Assembly (NCBI GenBank): GCA_012932295.1
Contig: JAAONU010000001.1
Coordinates: 19,406,120-19,470,119, forward strand
DNA: 64,000 nt
Source of the DNA: Cyclina sinensis
Taxonomy: Eukaryota > Mollusca > Bivalvia > Venerida > Veneridae
Reading direction: 5' to 3'
In this document: piece after piece, positions 21,963 through 34,624 of the stretch
Numbering within the stretch: position 1 is the first letter of the stretch
Layout: each line of letters starts with the position of its first letter
Program-made: the position numbers and the translations under genes
The notes under the pieces: model-generated
Seen by the model: only the letters and a program-made list of their open reading frames with translations
What the model was told of the DNA's origin: nothing
The model's database searches: none

Positions 21963-24900
21963 ACAATTCTCAGGGGTTGTAAGTCGTGTAGAACCAGCAG
22001 AGATGTCGAATTAACTTAAACATCTAATCACATAAATGCCTTCGTCTAACAACTAATGAACCAGTAATAAAGCTCTGCTACTGATTCTGTGAATGTAAGT
22101 ATGGAGTTCCAAGTTTGAAATTAAGTAACCATTTCCCAACAAAAAGTTTAGATTCAAATATCAGATTGGTATAATGGGAGTTCTTGAGACGAGCAGAGTT
22201 CTCAAAGTTGACATAGGTTTAAACGAGGGCCATGGCTCTAAATTACTCCCCTGAGTATAAATGCCCCAAATAACAAGTGCATTTTAATGGGTTTATAATT
22301 GAAATAAAAGAAAAAAATAGACAAAGCGGCATGCTAGATTTGAAAACTTAAGTACTTTTTGTATATTCTGGTGCTCTTTCAATCATATTGGTATTAGATG
22401 TGCAGTTTAATTTTTTCAGCGATCTGAAACCTCACAGACAAGGTTTATTGCCTTACTTTCCCTTAGTAGGTAGCTAATTATTTCAAAGAGTCAGGGTCAC
22501 AATAGGAATCAAACACGATTGTGACCCTAAATCAAGAGATGGGTTACAGAAATGTAAAAGGTAGGTTGTGATGGTGCATTTGTCAACAAAAGGCACAAAT
22601 CTATGATGGTTTTTACAATCTTACAGTCCTTTGTTAATAATCATGATAATAGAGCAATTGTATGAAGCTGTTCTACTGTGATCAAGTAAAGGTTTGCCAT
22701 ATATTGATCCACCGGCAAAAAAGAATAAATCCAGTACTTCCAGTATATACAAGAACTCTGAATGAGATATTGTCATCTAATCTCATTAAAATCAGATCAA
22801 ACGGATGCGTCAGATTACTCAGAGTAACAAACTGTAGGTCTGATCTTCTTTTAATGAGATTGATTGACCCCATAATACTGTCTTACTTTAGTCTGATCTT
22901 CAGGTGAAACAATGCTGAGCAAAATAGTCAAATACTATAATTCTTAAAATTCATTTCAAGAGATTGGATTGGTCTAACTGAGTTTACCAGCCTGCAATGG
23001 TTATTTAGGATGGGCACTGTACCTAACCATTGCTCCCTGGAAGGACTAGTCCATAGGAAACTGCCAACTTACTCACAAATGGTAGTTGTTTATCACAAAA
23101 CTCTAATCTATGCCCACCAATCAATGGATGATTAAGTGGTTTAAAGAGAGTGACATTAATCACTTGAGCACAGAGACAGGCCAACATGAACAGAAAGGTA
23201 TAAAGAAGAAACAATGCTGCTTTATATTCAAAATTTATTACATTTACCTTTTTTATGGTGACAGTGACATAACACAATGAAATGATGACCTGTTATAAAC
23301 TCAGACATATATACTTAACACTGAAACATACAATGAGTTCTAAAATTTCCACATCTATACATTCTAAAAAGCAAATTTAACAGCAATTTAATTAACATTC
23401 ATGGCATATTAAGATTTTTTTTTAAATCAGCTGAAAAATGACAAGCTTGGATATCAGGTGCTTTTATAATATTTATAAAATCAAAGCATTATACAAACAG
23501 TTTAGAATTGGAAAATTATTTGACAAGTTCATACAGAATGTAATCCATTTATTACCATGACAGGCCATACCAAATCAAGTCGTACATTGAAAATGTGGCT
23601 CTTGGCACAAAAATTAAGATCTTCAAGACATCAGCCATTCTTTCTGAAGAATAAAAAGATTTCTAAAAGCCACACAACAAAATTTAAATCTGAAAATGAA
23701 AATAATGCTGATATGCCAAACCAACATTTGAAAGTTTCACCAGTAAGATTCACATAACTTAGTCTAAGAGCATGTGTGAAATTTGGTTGTATCCACCTTG
23801 TGGTGTCAGAGGAACTGTTTGAAGAGACTTTCAATATGTCTCCCCTACATGGCAGGAGACATAATGAAAGAAAGAACTGGACAAGGTCAAACAGCAAATC
23901 TGGGTTAACAAAAATTTTTAAAAGTGTATATATATATTTCTTGGTAAACCCTGTGAGGCTGTGACCATACCTAAGAATGACCCCAGGGGCATAATTTAAA
24001 CAAACCTGGTTAAGGTTTGAAAGACAATGCTAAACACCAAATTTCAGAGGTCTCAGCTCAACATTTTCTAAAAGTTTGTGCAAATAAGACTATGTAAAAC
24101 ATCTGACCACTGGCATGGAACCAATAATGACCCAGGGACATAATTTAAACTATCTTGATAGTGGTTCACCAGACAAGGCTTCAAAAGTTCAAAACAATGG
24201 GCCTTGTCATTTCAAAGAATTCTATAAAAAATCTTATACATCTTTATGCAAAATCAGTGACTACCCAGACAATGCTACATACCAAATAACAGAGCTCTGG
24301 GTTGTGTTGTTTTAAGATTTTCTTGCTACTTGCAATAGGAACCAAAGTTTTCTTCAAATTCTTTGAGCAACTTTGATAGGGCTTTATGCAAGGAACATCC
24401 TTAGGATGATATCATTTTAAAGCAAATGACTGACAGAGGACACAAAAATGGCTGACCACAAAAACTAATCAAACCTTCTGCTCAGGTTTCCTATTTCAAT
24501 CCAAAAAGAAAAAAAATATCTTCTGCAAAATAAATGAAGAAATTTTTATTAACTTTCTACCCAAAACAACAGGCACAGTTTTACATGATATCTTAAAATC
24601 TAAATGACCTTTACACATTAGCTTAAAAACTGAAATATTTTTGGTATAACAGTGGACCATAGCATTAAAATCCTTAAAGCCCTGCTTTTAAAACATTACC
24701 TTCCTATAAATGTTATAAACTGTTTACAACAGCAAAACAATGATACATAAATGAGATATAACCAGTCTGAATTAATTATGGGGAAAAATAATCACAAACT
24801 TTGTATTGCACAGAGGTTGCTTAGCAACCCAAAGATACTTTGTAACAAATATATGGGAGAAAAATATCGTAAGTTTTAATAAATCACATATAGTGCATTT

Positions 24901-26966
24901 TAGTTAAGAAAGCAACCTAAAGTGAATAAACTACAGGACAGCTCATAGTACGACCGTATTATTTTCACCTACGGCTGTAAATTAAAGGTGCTGTTGCAAC
25001 AGCCTTTTAACCCCCTTCCACACCTCCATTTCCCTAAACACAAAATAATGAAAGGAAAAAATATATGTGTAAAATATAGTACTAAATTCTGTATAAGAGC
25101 TACTTCCTTAAGTTTTTCATCTTTTAGCAGACTTATAATGAGAATCTATCCTGTTTCACAAGTACCTTAAAGCTAAATTGTCACAATGTTTTCAAGTGTG
25201 CTGGGAAATGACTTTTTCAAGTGAGATAAGGACATATGAAATTTCTAAGCACTTAGTTTCAACCTTGACATTAATATTGTATTATACTCTGTGAGAAAGA
25301 CATTGGTAAACCACAAACACTTATTGTGCTAACAATAACAAGGATATTAATCTCTAATTACATTAAGAGCTTGGCCTTGTACCATGACCAAGCTATTTTT
25401 AAATAACAGATAACAAAGACTGGGACACTTGACATAAAAGTGGATGGTGGCACTTACATGTATGTGGCTAGAGATGACTTTGGGTCTTTTGTATATAAGC
25501 TGTACTTACTGAAGTGCATATATTTACGTGGAAAAATCTTATTTTGTTTTTTTCACACAGCTTTTATGTCTTTTTATACTGAAGTTTAACAAAAATGTTT
25601 TGCAACTGTAAGCAATTCTGGCAAGAAGATTTACAGAATTAAAATTCTGTAAATATTTACCTAAAAATACCTTCCCATTAACTACAGGTACATTTATGAA
25701 TGTCTGATTCTACACTGTTCGTTATCTTCAATCAAATATTGTCATAGCTGCTTCTATATTTCATAACAAATGCATCAATACCACACCTCAGTGACAATAT
25801 AATATCTTATCTAAACATTTCTTTCAGAGCTTTTACAATGACAGTGACGGAAATATATGAAAAGTGAGAATCAGGAGTGACTTATTACAAAACATATTGA
25901 TTGGGCAAAGTCATTGAGACAATACAAACACAGATAGTTCCATCAACACAGAAGTTCAGGTGAGATCATCTGTCCATACTACTGGTAATGTAACAGCTAA
26001 CAGTTTCTATAATGAATAATAAACGATGGAAACCAGTTGGTACTGGAAAAATAAACATGTATATTGTTATGTGGGACTGCTAATTAACCTTTGCTTTTCT
26101 GGTAATACACATAATACTTGTATACTATTACACAGGTATCAATTTTCATGTGTCAGAATAACCTATTGGAAAGGAAGTGTAAAACGAAATACTAGAAAAT
26201 GACAAATTCTGACCTGGAATTTGCAAAATTATGCACAGTTACGAGTATATGAATAACCTCTTTCATTATGTCTGCAGGACTCCCCGGGAGGACTCCCTAA
26301 CGTAAGTCAACACACCTTCCCCATTAATGCAAACCTGATAGGTTCTATATGGCACAGTAACACTCTGCTGACCTGTATAAAAGTGATTGACTAACACATG
26401 GTTTGCCAATGGATGAAGAAAATACTTATGCATACAGAAATTCTAATTGAATGCATCTGTTGTGTATCACAACTTAAGAGTCTAGTTTTTCATATTTTCA
26501 GCGGTAAATTTGTTACGCTGCTAGTCGAAGGGGTAAAGACTCGTTATATTGTAAATAAAGAGCAGAAAATGTAAAGGTTGTGTGCTTAGTTAGCTCCATG
26601 TCCATCATTTACTGAATAGAGTATCACCTGTTCAAATCCTGCTAAGCATGATTTTTGTCTTCCATTTTCAAGCTGTACAGAAGCGAAACATCATGTTTTT
26701 GAAGTAGGAAAAGTAAACTTAAACTAAACCTACATGTAGCTTTAAATACTGAACAACAGGACTCAGGAGACAGCTGATGAACAATGAGGAAGTTCCATAA
26801 AGGAATTATCTCCATAACAATACAGTGTCTGTCTGTACATGACTGATTATAGGCATTTTATGTGTACTGTTGTGTCTTGTGATTTATCAGGAGTAACATT
26901 TTAGTACTAAAGGTGTCTTCTGTGCATTTAACAAACATGACATTACTTCTTGTACATCTTATTGCT
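21963..26966. other. Long non-coding stretch
   Basis: No coding exon supported. Pieces of the aacaagaggg-type repeat (ccccaggggcataatttaaa) appear at about 23980-24370. A short inverted repeat occurs at 22779-22862. At 26583-26648 a 7-bp acceptor-like stem closes a tRNA-like but badly formed loop; it is not called as a tRNA. Confidence 0.45.
22779..22862. repeat. Short inverted repeat, 84 bp
   Basis: Left arm aatctcattaaaatcagatc pairs with tgatcttcttttaatgagat on the right, around a loop of about 40 bases. Probably the remnant of a small DNA element. Confidence 0.6.
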
Positions 26967-27182
26967 CTTATATATCAAAAACCCATTGCTTCTCTTATAT
27001 ATCAAAAACCCATTGCTTCTCTTATATATCAAAAACCCATTGCTTCTCTTATATATCAAAAACCCATTGCTTCTCTTATATATCCAAAACCCATTGCTTC
27101 TCTTATATATCCAAAACCCATTGCTTCTTTTATATATCAAAAACCCATTGCTTCTCTTATATATCAAAAACCCATTGCTTCA
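26967..27182. repeat. 27-bp satellite, eight near-identical copies
   Basis: The unit cttatatatcaaaaacccat then tgcttct is repeated exactly eight times (216 bp), with one or two substitutions per array. Because 27 is divisible by three and the unit lacks stops in several frames, it produces repetitive open frames on both strands (QKPIASLIY forward, IYKRSNGFL reverse). I see no promoter, splice site or similarity to suggest expression. Confidence 0.9.
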
Positions 27183-30100
27183 TCATTTTGCCTTTGAATT
27201 ACATGTATTACATAATGTATCATACAAATAGTAAATGTTACAAAATTAAATCTAAACAAACAAAATGTGAGATAATAATTGCAAAAACAAAAATTTTGTT
27301 TAATGCTTCAAGATCAATCTGCCCCTAAAAAAAGGACAACGACCTGAAAGATAATGATCTACATCTTGATCAGTCAATGACAGTGTGTTAGTTACTTGAG
27401 CAGATCTATGCTGGGACTTTTTTGAACTGTAACAAAATCAAGCAGAAGTCATTACTGTAAGTCAAAACAATCTGTTGGCAACATGGCAATAACATTCAAT
27501 TAGCATGTTAACTATACAACAAAGGCTTGAACAGGGTATGTATGGTACCTAACAACAGAATATAAGACAGTTTTAAAATGATACAATGACAATCATGGAC
27601 TATCATGACAGCTGATTTATTTCACCCAATCTGCAAGACAGTAAGGAATTTGGGATTTTCATTGTGTTCTACATATAAAGTCATTACATATTAGTTGAAA
27701 GACATAAGAAAATTGAGATTCAAAAGAAACATCAAAATTATACTTCCCAAAACTTTTAACACATTCAAAATCATAACAGATATAATATAAAAGCAAGAGA
27801 AACTCTTTTTTTATTCTTGTTGATATATATAGTATATCCTGTATGTAACTAGGCTAAATCCTGGTACAGCCATAATATAGGAAAAAACACCCACAGTTCA
27901 AGTACATGTAACACTGTTCTTTTGCTAATAGTAAAAGCTATGTTTTATAGAAAAAGGATCCTTGATCCACAAACAGTATCTTCTTGTTTGTCTATGGAGT
28001 AGTTTTTTCCTTTCAAGCAATACTGGTGTAGTTATTATATTTGTTTCTGACTACTGAAATGCAATTTTGTATCAATTTAGAGGTCTCTGACATGAGACAA
28101 GTCATCATACAGACACTCACCTGACCTTCTGTAACTACCGGTAAATTAATTACTATATGTTCAATACTTATAAGACACGAAAAGCAGGATATACGAGTGC
28201 GGATAAGCAGCAGACAGCTAGCTACTCATTAATCAAACATAAACAAATATAGGCTAAGCACTCCTATCTAATATCATTTATTGGTTTTCATTATCTTTCT
28301 ACTGTCTCTATGGATATTAAAAATCTATGTTTGTTACAGTCAGGGGTGAGAAAAGCATGGTTTGTAGTTAACAGAACAAATAAGTAGTAATTATTATTCG
28401 CAGGGCAACACACAAAATTAATAGTGATGATAATATTACCTTTGTTTGAGTTACGAAATGAACATCCTGTTAGATTGTTACATCCTGTACTTGACGCTGT
28501 ACTGAATATCAGACAAGTTTCAAATAGACTAGCAAAAACCAATCTTTTAAAAAAGATTCTACACTATTAAAACTTTAAAAACTATAAGCTCTGATAGCTA
28601 TATGATAAAAGGGTCTTTCAAATTTATTATACAATTTTGCTGGTACCCATTTTCATATGCAACCAGATTGAGGACATACCTTTTTCACTCAATTAAATTA
28701 ACTATTTATACACATTAAATAATCATTATATATATATATATCATCTTAATGACATTGATTTTCTATCATCTCTTACAGTGTGCTGTTTCCAAGAAATGCT
28801 GTTTATGTATGACTAATGTAGTATTTATAGAAATAAATTCAAACTATTTTGTGAAAAGCCATAGAAACAGGTGAGTCACATTGCAGGAATAAACATGTAT
28901 GTGATTTCTTAGTAAAAACTATTCTTGGGAAAACTTGTCTTTATAACTTCACCTTATCTATGTAAAAAAACTATATTAAAGTGTAGGATATAAATAGAGC
29001 TTTGCAACAATTTAAGAAGAACTGTCACTGACTGAGTCATGAAATGAGTGTTGTAACAATCTTTGTCAACAAAAGTTTTCTGGGGTTCACTAAGTTATTA
29101 ATAAAACTTGTCTGGGGTTCACTTTTCAACAAAACTTTTCTGGGGTTCACTTCTGTTATTTAAAAGACTGCATATTTTACAGGGCAAAAGGCTTACAGTT
29201 AATTAAACCATACAGCATCCGAACAACCTGTAAGACAACAAAACAAAATACAAACATTCCACACTCATATCTGGTTATCTAGAGTCTATTATTTCTTAAC
29301 ACACATCAAATTAAATTTGTACACAGATCAACTATCAAGTATATCATGTATATTTCAAAGACCCATGAAATACACCCACTAAAGAAAACAGTCTTTAAAA
29401 CGATGGCTAAATACCTAAAATTTAGGAATCTAAAAAGAATTCATTACTGCTGATTATCTGAATTCGTTTTTCTTAACAGTAAACCCTCCAGAACGATGGG
29501 ATAACAAAATCTCTTCAAGTATGCCTGCTCTGAAATCCTGATTAAGAGTCAAACTACACCGTATGTGTTAACATTATATTTTAACATTAAGACTATTCTA
29601 CTATGACTGAAAAAAGGTATACCAAATCAAGTTTTTTTTTTAAATAAGCAAAAATGTTAACAAATCTTATCAACAATATAACAAACAAAAATAAAACAAA
29701 ACAAAAAGATTTTTGCTGAAATTAAGCATGCTGCTATAATCAGAACCTAAAAAACATGCTGATTGTCATAAAAAATTCTCGCTACGTTAAAGGACATACT
29801 TATATTATACATCTGAATTACCTGACATTGACAAGTACACAAATTTCAGTAAAAACTACCAAAATGCTACAATCCAGAGACAAGCTACTCATGCAAACAT
29901 TCAGTCAACACACACAAACACAATTTTCTACCAGCAACATTGCATGATTTTCCTATAAGATTTCCTGTGCCTCAGAAAATTTTTTTCAGTTTAGTGAAGA
30001 TTATGAATTTATTCAGCATTGAATGAGAAACTCAGAACAGCAAAAATTATCAGAACTTTCCTGCCTTAAAACATCAAAGTTCTGAATAAATTGGATGGCC

Positions 30101-30631
30101 TATCTCTGAGTAAGTCTTTACTGCAGAATACATGGAAATATCGAGAACTAACAATTCATATTTCTTCTACTTTTCCTGAAAATAGTACCTTAAATGATTT
30201 TTATCAAAATCCTAAATAAATCAGAACTGTCTCAAAAATTCATAAAAGAGATAAAATTCCAGATATTATAATTAACATATATACATGTATCTTTATATAC
30301 ATAATGAATGTTCTTCTAAAATATATTCTTCATAGAAAACAAACAGTCCACTGACACTAGCTGAATAGTAGCATTATAAATTCATATAAACACAATGACA
30401 CCTTTTCAAATTAAAAAACAGCTAAAACATTCAGACACAATTGAAATTCTCCACTCAATGCATAGCAACTGACACACAACAGTAAGCCATGAATTAATGA
30501 AAACATGATAAGTCATGGATTTGTAGCACCATATTTATCAATGTTCTAAGTCTGAAACTACTTAGTCTTTACAAACTATTCTTTTCCCAAAGATTCCTTA
30601 AATTCAGACCCTACTTCTGAAAATGCATCAA
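27183..30631. other. Long non-coding stretch
   Basis: AT-rich and without supported exons. It lies downstream of the DCUN1D3-like coding exon and could include part of a long 3'UTR. Three imperfect copies of a tctggggttcact unit occur at about 29075-29152. Confidence 0.4.
29058..29152. repeat. Three imperfect copies of a ctggggttcact unit
   Basis: Units read roughly aaaacttttctggggttcac with variable 3' tails. A small local duplication. Confidence 0.6.
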
Positions 30632-30836
30632 TTAACTCTTACACTGCTGGAGGCAACTGACACTGCATACATTTGCAACCAGCCTGTATTATCTCTGCAG
30701 TCTGATCATGGTCTGCATTACTGGCCATTCAGTCAATAAATTTTTCAATAAGCACCCCAATAAACAATTAAAGGATCCAAACTAAAAGATGGACAAGGCC
30801 ATTTCAGATACATGTATTTAGCATGGGAAGGGTTAA
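30632..30836. mobile_element. TTAA-flanked MITE-like element
   Basis: Flanked by TTAA at 30632-30635 and 30833-30836, with inward ends ctcttac and, on the other strand, cccttcc. The core contains tctgcagtctgatcatggtc and attcagtcaataaattttt. I recognise this core as a very common bivalve interspersed repeat. The TTAA duplication suggests a piggyBac- or Kolobok-type mobiliser, which is inference from four bases. A diverged core copy is at about 15240-15350. Confidence 0.6.
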
Positions 30837-31473
30837 GATATAAACTGAGATATACAAGCCTAAAGTTTCCATCTTTTTCTTTACAGCTTAGAATCTTTTC
30901 CCTATTACTCCTTCGTAAAAATCTATTTAACAAGTAGACCTACACAAACTAGTGGTGCTCTCTACCAAAGGCAGGCTGATTCCTGTAAGCTTACCATACA
31001 ATATTTTATAATATTTTATCTTTTCTTTTTTTTACCAAGAATAACTTCATTTTCAAACTAACCAGAAATTATTTCATGGTATCCAGTCATTATGTTATAT
31101 GGATTCATACATGATGCATGTTATTTAAACAATTTTTCAATGCCTCATAAGTTATTTAATCTCAGACATTTTACCTGATCTCATGTTGCTTAAAAAAAAA
31201 GGTAGAAGTATTTTGCCTAAACAAATCAAAAGCAGAGCAACCCACTGGCCAAACTGAATTCCTACTGAATGTATGCGCAAACAAAGTCTCATCTGTTTTG
31301 ATTTTAATTTTAGCTGACGCTTATCAAATATTTATGGATTCAATCTAATGGTGATCTTTTTTTACCTTTACTGACTAGTACAGCTATGCTGTTCATGTTT
31401 AAAACATAAACATCACATTTCAGACTGTGAACACTGCTGAATATGAGTCCTGGATTTAACCGGGTACGTAGGA
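30837..31473. other. Probable 3'UTR or flank of the DCUN1D3-like gene
   Basis: Sequence immediately downstream of the minus-strand stop codon, AT-rich and repeat-poor. No polyadenylation site can be fixed. Confidence 0.35.
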
Positions 31474-32364
31474 TTAGTTAAAATGCATGTCTGTCTCTAC
31501 ATTCTGATTCTGACAGTCATTCTCGTATTCTACAAAATCATCAAGCAGGCTTGGCCATGCTTCAGTGTCGTCATAGCTACTTAAATCATCCCCAACTTGT
31601 TCTACGAAATTGAGAAACATGTCCCAAGTGTCTTTAGAGACACCTCTAATATTCTGATGTTTCTGTAAGAAGTTAAGCCATCGTGGTAAAATCTTTGGTT
31701 CTCTTTGAGAAAACACTAGCTTCCAAAGGCTAACAGCCATGTCTACTGGCAAAGTTCTCTGTCCTGACTCATGATCTAAACCAAATTTGTATGTCCATTT
31801 GTAAAATTCTTTGAAGTTTTGCTTATTTTGCACATCTGATATCAGATCTGAAAATTTAGACTGGAAACCTTTGATGGAGTCTACACGTAAACTCTGACAT
31901 CCAGTGACAAACTGCTCTCTTGTAAACAAGCACATAGTTTCTGCATTTAACTTCCATGCTAAAACTAGAACTATAAATTCATCTGGCCGCACTTTTAAAT
32001 CTTCACAGAATTTTTCCACTCCTTCTGCTAGTATACAATCACAGTCGGGATCTTTGTACATATCAAACAAAGCATGTGCTTTATTCTCAGAGAAATCTCT
32101 ATAAATAAGTGACGTTCTTTTACTGTCACCATTGGATTGCTTCTTTATTGGAGGAAGTTTATTGTAAGGATTGAACATTTTCTTATCAGTTATCACAATG
32201 TTTCTGGCTGTAAGAACTGACTGTTCTGGGACTTTCTGTTCTGTGATGTGCAAAGGCTCTGTCTGCTCTTGCTGTCCACTCAACGGAATGGAGTTATTGT
32301 CGCCAGCATACTGCGTTGTACGAGCAACGTCTTTGGCTTTACAGCAAGTCAAGCAATTCCCCAT
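31474..32364 (-). CDS. DCUN1D3: DCN1-like protein 3 (cullin neddylation co-E3)
   Basis: A 296-residue protein in one uninterrupted coding exon. The DCUN1 (potentiating neddylation) domain spans about residues 95-281 and promotes NEDD8 transfer from UBC12 to cullins. The cullin-contact DAD patch is preserved as D245 (in KDTWDMF), A269 (in TEAWPSL) and D275 (in DDFVEY). The N-terminus MGNCLTCC has Gly2 plus Cys4, 7 and 8, the signature of N-myristoylation with palmitoylation. This separates DCUN1D3 from the UBA-bearing DCUN1D1/2 and the nuclear-signal DCUN1D4/5, and predicts plasma-membrane targeting. Length is close to the roughly 304 residues of the human protein. Residues 9-90 are polar and poorly conserved, as expected. 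The ATG choice is fixed by the myristoylation motif and a splice acceptor 36 bases upstream. Confidence 0.95.
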   Translation of the reverse strand: MGNCLTCCKAKDVARTTQYAGDNNSIPLSGQQEQTEPLHITEQKVPEQSVLTARNIVITDKKMFNPYNKLPPIKKQSNGDSKRTSLIYRDFSENKAHALFDMYKDPDCDCILAEGVEKFCEDLKVRPDEFIVLVLAWKLNAETMCLFTREQFVTGCQSLRVDSIKGFQSKFSDLISDVQNKQNFKEFYKWTYKFGLDHESGQRTLPVDMAVSLWKLVFSQREPKILPRWLNFLQKHQNIRGVSKDTWDMFLNFVEQVGDDLSSYDDTEAWPSLLDDFVEYENDCQNQNVETDMHFN

Positions 32365-32400
32365 TTATACTTGGACTCATTCCATGCAAGCAGACACACC
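32365..32400 (-). promoter_or_regulatory. 36-nt 5'UTR segment with splice acceptor
   Basis: Reading the minus strand, gttgtcttccattccag ends just before position 32400, a strong pyrimidine-rich acceptor. The 36 bases to the ATG are therefore the 5'UTR part of the coding exon, and at least one non-coding 5' exon lies upstream (higher coordinates). Its location is not identified. Confidence 0.6.
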
Positions 32401-33489
32401 CTGGAATGGAAGACAACTGTTTAACCTCAACAGCAAAGAAAGTTATCCCAAACATTTGTCCAAACACACAATGAAATTAACCTTTATGTCAAACTGAGGC
32501 TGTATCTTTGATTCCAGGTGTTTTAAATGGAACATGGCTTTACAGCCTTTGCAAAAAGACACGGCCTCTACCAGTCTTCAAAATTCATGACCTTAATCCT
32601 ATCCTAGGTTTACCCCACAACAGGGCCCCAACAATTAACAATGTATTGTAACAAGTGAATGCTGAAACTTGCCATTCATCTTAGACTACCAATTATGTCT
32701 TGACACTGGACAAAATGTCTACTGACATAGAAACATTTATTTGTATGCTTTGTTTGCTTCTCCCATCCCTTTCCCCCATAAAACCAACTTTCACCCTCCC
32801 TGGTAAAATAAATATAGGCTTCTATTCATGGGAAAAAGCCTTTACTACTTTGTCTATTATAAAAATCTATGTAAATGTACTATCCATGCTCACTGAATAA
32901 AAAAAATGTAGATATATTGTAAGATATATGATCAATAAAATAATAACATTATTGAAAAGCTTTTAGCATTTGGACTATAAGAGGCAAACAAAACTGTAAC
33001 CTATATGTCAATAATGACATTTGTCCCTTGCTTCAATCAATTCACTTTCTATTGCTATTAAAAATGTATGTCTACGACTCAGCTAGGTATTAATTATTTA
33101 CTGACTAGTTGGTTTACTTGAACAACTAGGTATAATAACACAATATAAATTGTTCAGCTACTCAGTCATGTGTCCTACTTGTACTGTATGTTAGAAGATT
33201 TCTGCTCAAGCTTTGAGTTTGTGCAATTTTTCAGTAATCGTATGGGGAAGACTATGTCTTGGTAGTTATTAAAACTATAATTTCAACATATGACAAAAAT
33301 ATAGAACATTTCTAAAATTACCACTGTCAACAAGACTAAGTGAAATTAGTGAAAACCCTAAAATGACTGAAAGCAAAAATGGCCACTTATGGCATCATAA
33401 AAGATAATTAGAAGGTTGCCCTCTGGCTATTATTGCAATTATAAATTGAGGTAAAAGCACTGTATTGTTGCAAACTGAAAGTTAGGGGC
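32401..33489. other. Intron or 5' flank of the DCUN1D3-like gene
   Basis: AT-rich, no exon supported. The short plus-strand frame overlapping 32171-32497 is antisense noise. Confidence 0.4.
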
Positions 33490-33700
33490 AGATCAATGGT
33501 CCATACTGGTAATGCGCTGGAAATATGGTAACCCATGGGTCGGGAGATCAATCTCCTGCTCCTCCATTAACATTACTAATTATCTTTCAGATGAGACATT
33601 AAACCGAGGTCCCATGAATCAGTGATGTACATGGGCATGTAAAAGAACCAGGGATGCCTCTGAGATGAGATGCTTCTGTATCCTGCACTATCCCCCACAA
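33490..33700 (+). mobile_element. tRNA-derived SINE copy
   Basis: The body contains gatgagacattaaaccgagg followed by tcccatg, a conserved-core motif I associate with metazoan SINEs. It ends with tgtatcctgcactatccccc and an A-rich tail. It is homologous to 20640-20870. The head has a degenerate B-box-like gggagatcaatctcc. The tail sequence also appears inverted at about 35737-35760 without a body. Confidence 0.6.
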
Positions 33701-34049
33701 AAAAAAATTAAAAAATTAGTCAAACAATTTAGGGACAGAAAACCAGTTGGGCTAGTCGTTTGACAAAATCTACTTGCCCAATGAGGTTTTTACATGCCCA
33801 AAAATATAAAAAATTTAAAGTGGAAATTAAAGTCAAGAATAATGAATACACTGGCTAGTAGAATTTGGGTCGAGCCCGTAAAATTTTCCAAGTCACTCAG
33901 TCTTCACGAATAACTTTTTGAAGCACTGGACATTCGGACCAGCCAAGGCAATAATCTGACTGGACCGAATGACATTTAACTGGACCAAATAATAGCTGTG
34001 AACTATGCTATAAGGATGAACAAAACAATAAGACAATGTTTTGAAGTAG

Positions 34050-34199
34050 AACTTGTCACCACAATGTTAAAAATAATATTAATTATACTTTGAACTTGCT
34101 TCATAGCCTAACAATAGTATTGTAAACTTGTCACCACAATGTTAAAAATAATATTAATTATACTTTGAACTTGCTTCATAGCCTAACAATAGTATTGTT
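34050..34199. repeat. 75-bp perfect tandem duplication
   Basis: Two copies of a unit starting acttgtcaccacaatgttaa and ending aacaatagtattgt, with no difference seen. The identity implies a very recent duplication or an assembly artefact. Confidence 0.85.
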
Positions 34200-34534
34200 T
34201 AGTGAAAATAATAGTATTCAAGGGTTTTTGCCCCTTCTACGCCGTTTACAGGCGTCTTCCCCTTAGGAAAATTCCTTAAAATCATAGTTTTCCCCTAAAA
34301 TTCAATTTACATCAAGATTTTTCTCCCCTTTTGCAAAAAAACTGCATTAAATTTCCCCAAATTTAAGGGAAGGGCACATTCCCCAACCTGTGAAAAAAGC
34401 TCTGGTATAATTGATTCATTTGTACAGGACACTGTCAGTTCAGTTAAACTTTTTACCAGATTTTTATCTCAACTTTTTTTCCCAACTTCTGAAAATGCCA
34501 TATATACATATACATATATATGTCACCATTTATT

Positions 34535-34624
34535 ACCCCTGGTATATATTCCGTACGACTACATTATGTACCATGGTCGATAAATGAGTGTAATGGAATG
34601 GATCGGATGTCACTTTCCGAAAAT
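34535..34624. mobile_element. Rearranged fragment of the 784-1197 element
   Basis: Joins the left-end block (ccgtacgactacattatgta) directly to the right-end block (gtaatggaatggatcggatg, then tttccga), skipping the interior. It looks like an internal deletion derivative. Confidence 0.5.

Noticed and set aside
26583..26648. Possible tRNA with a perfect 7-bp acceptor stem and a gttcaaatcc box
   Set aside because: Only 66 bases long, no proper D arm or T stem, and the A box is poor.
32171..32497. 108-codon plus-strand frame
   Set aside because: Antisense shadow of the DCUN1D3-like coding exon.
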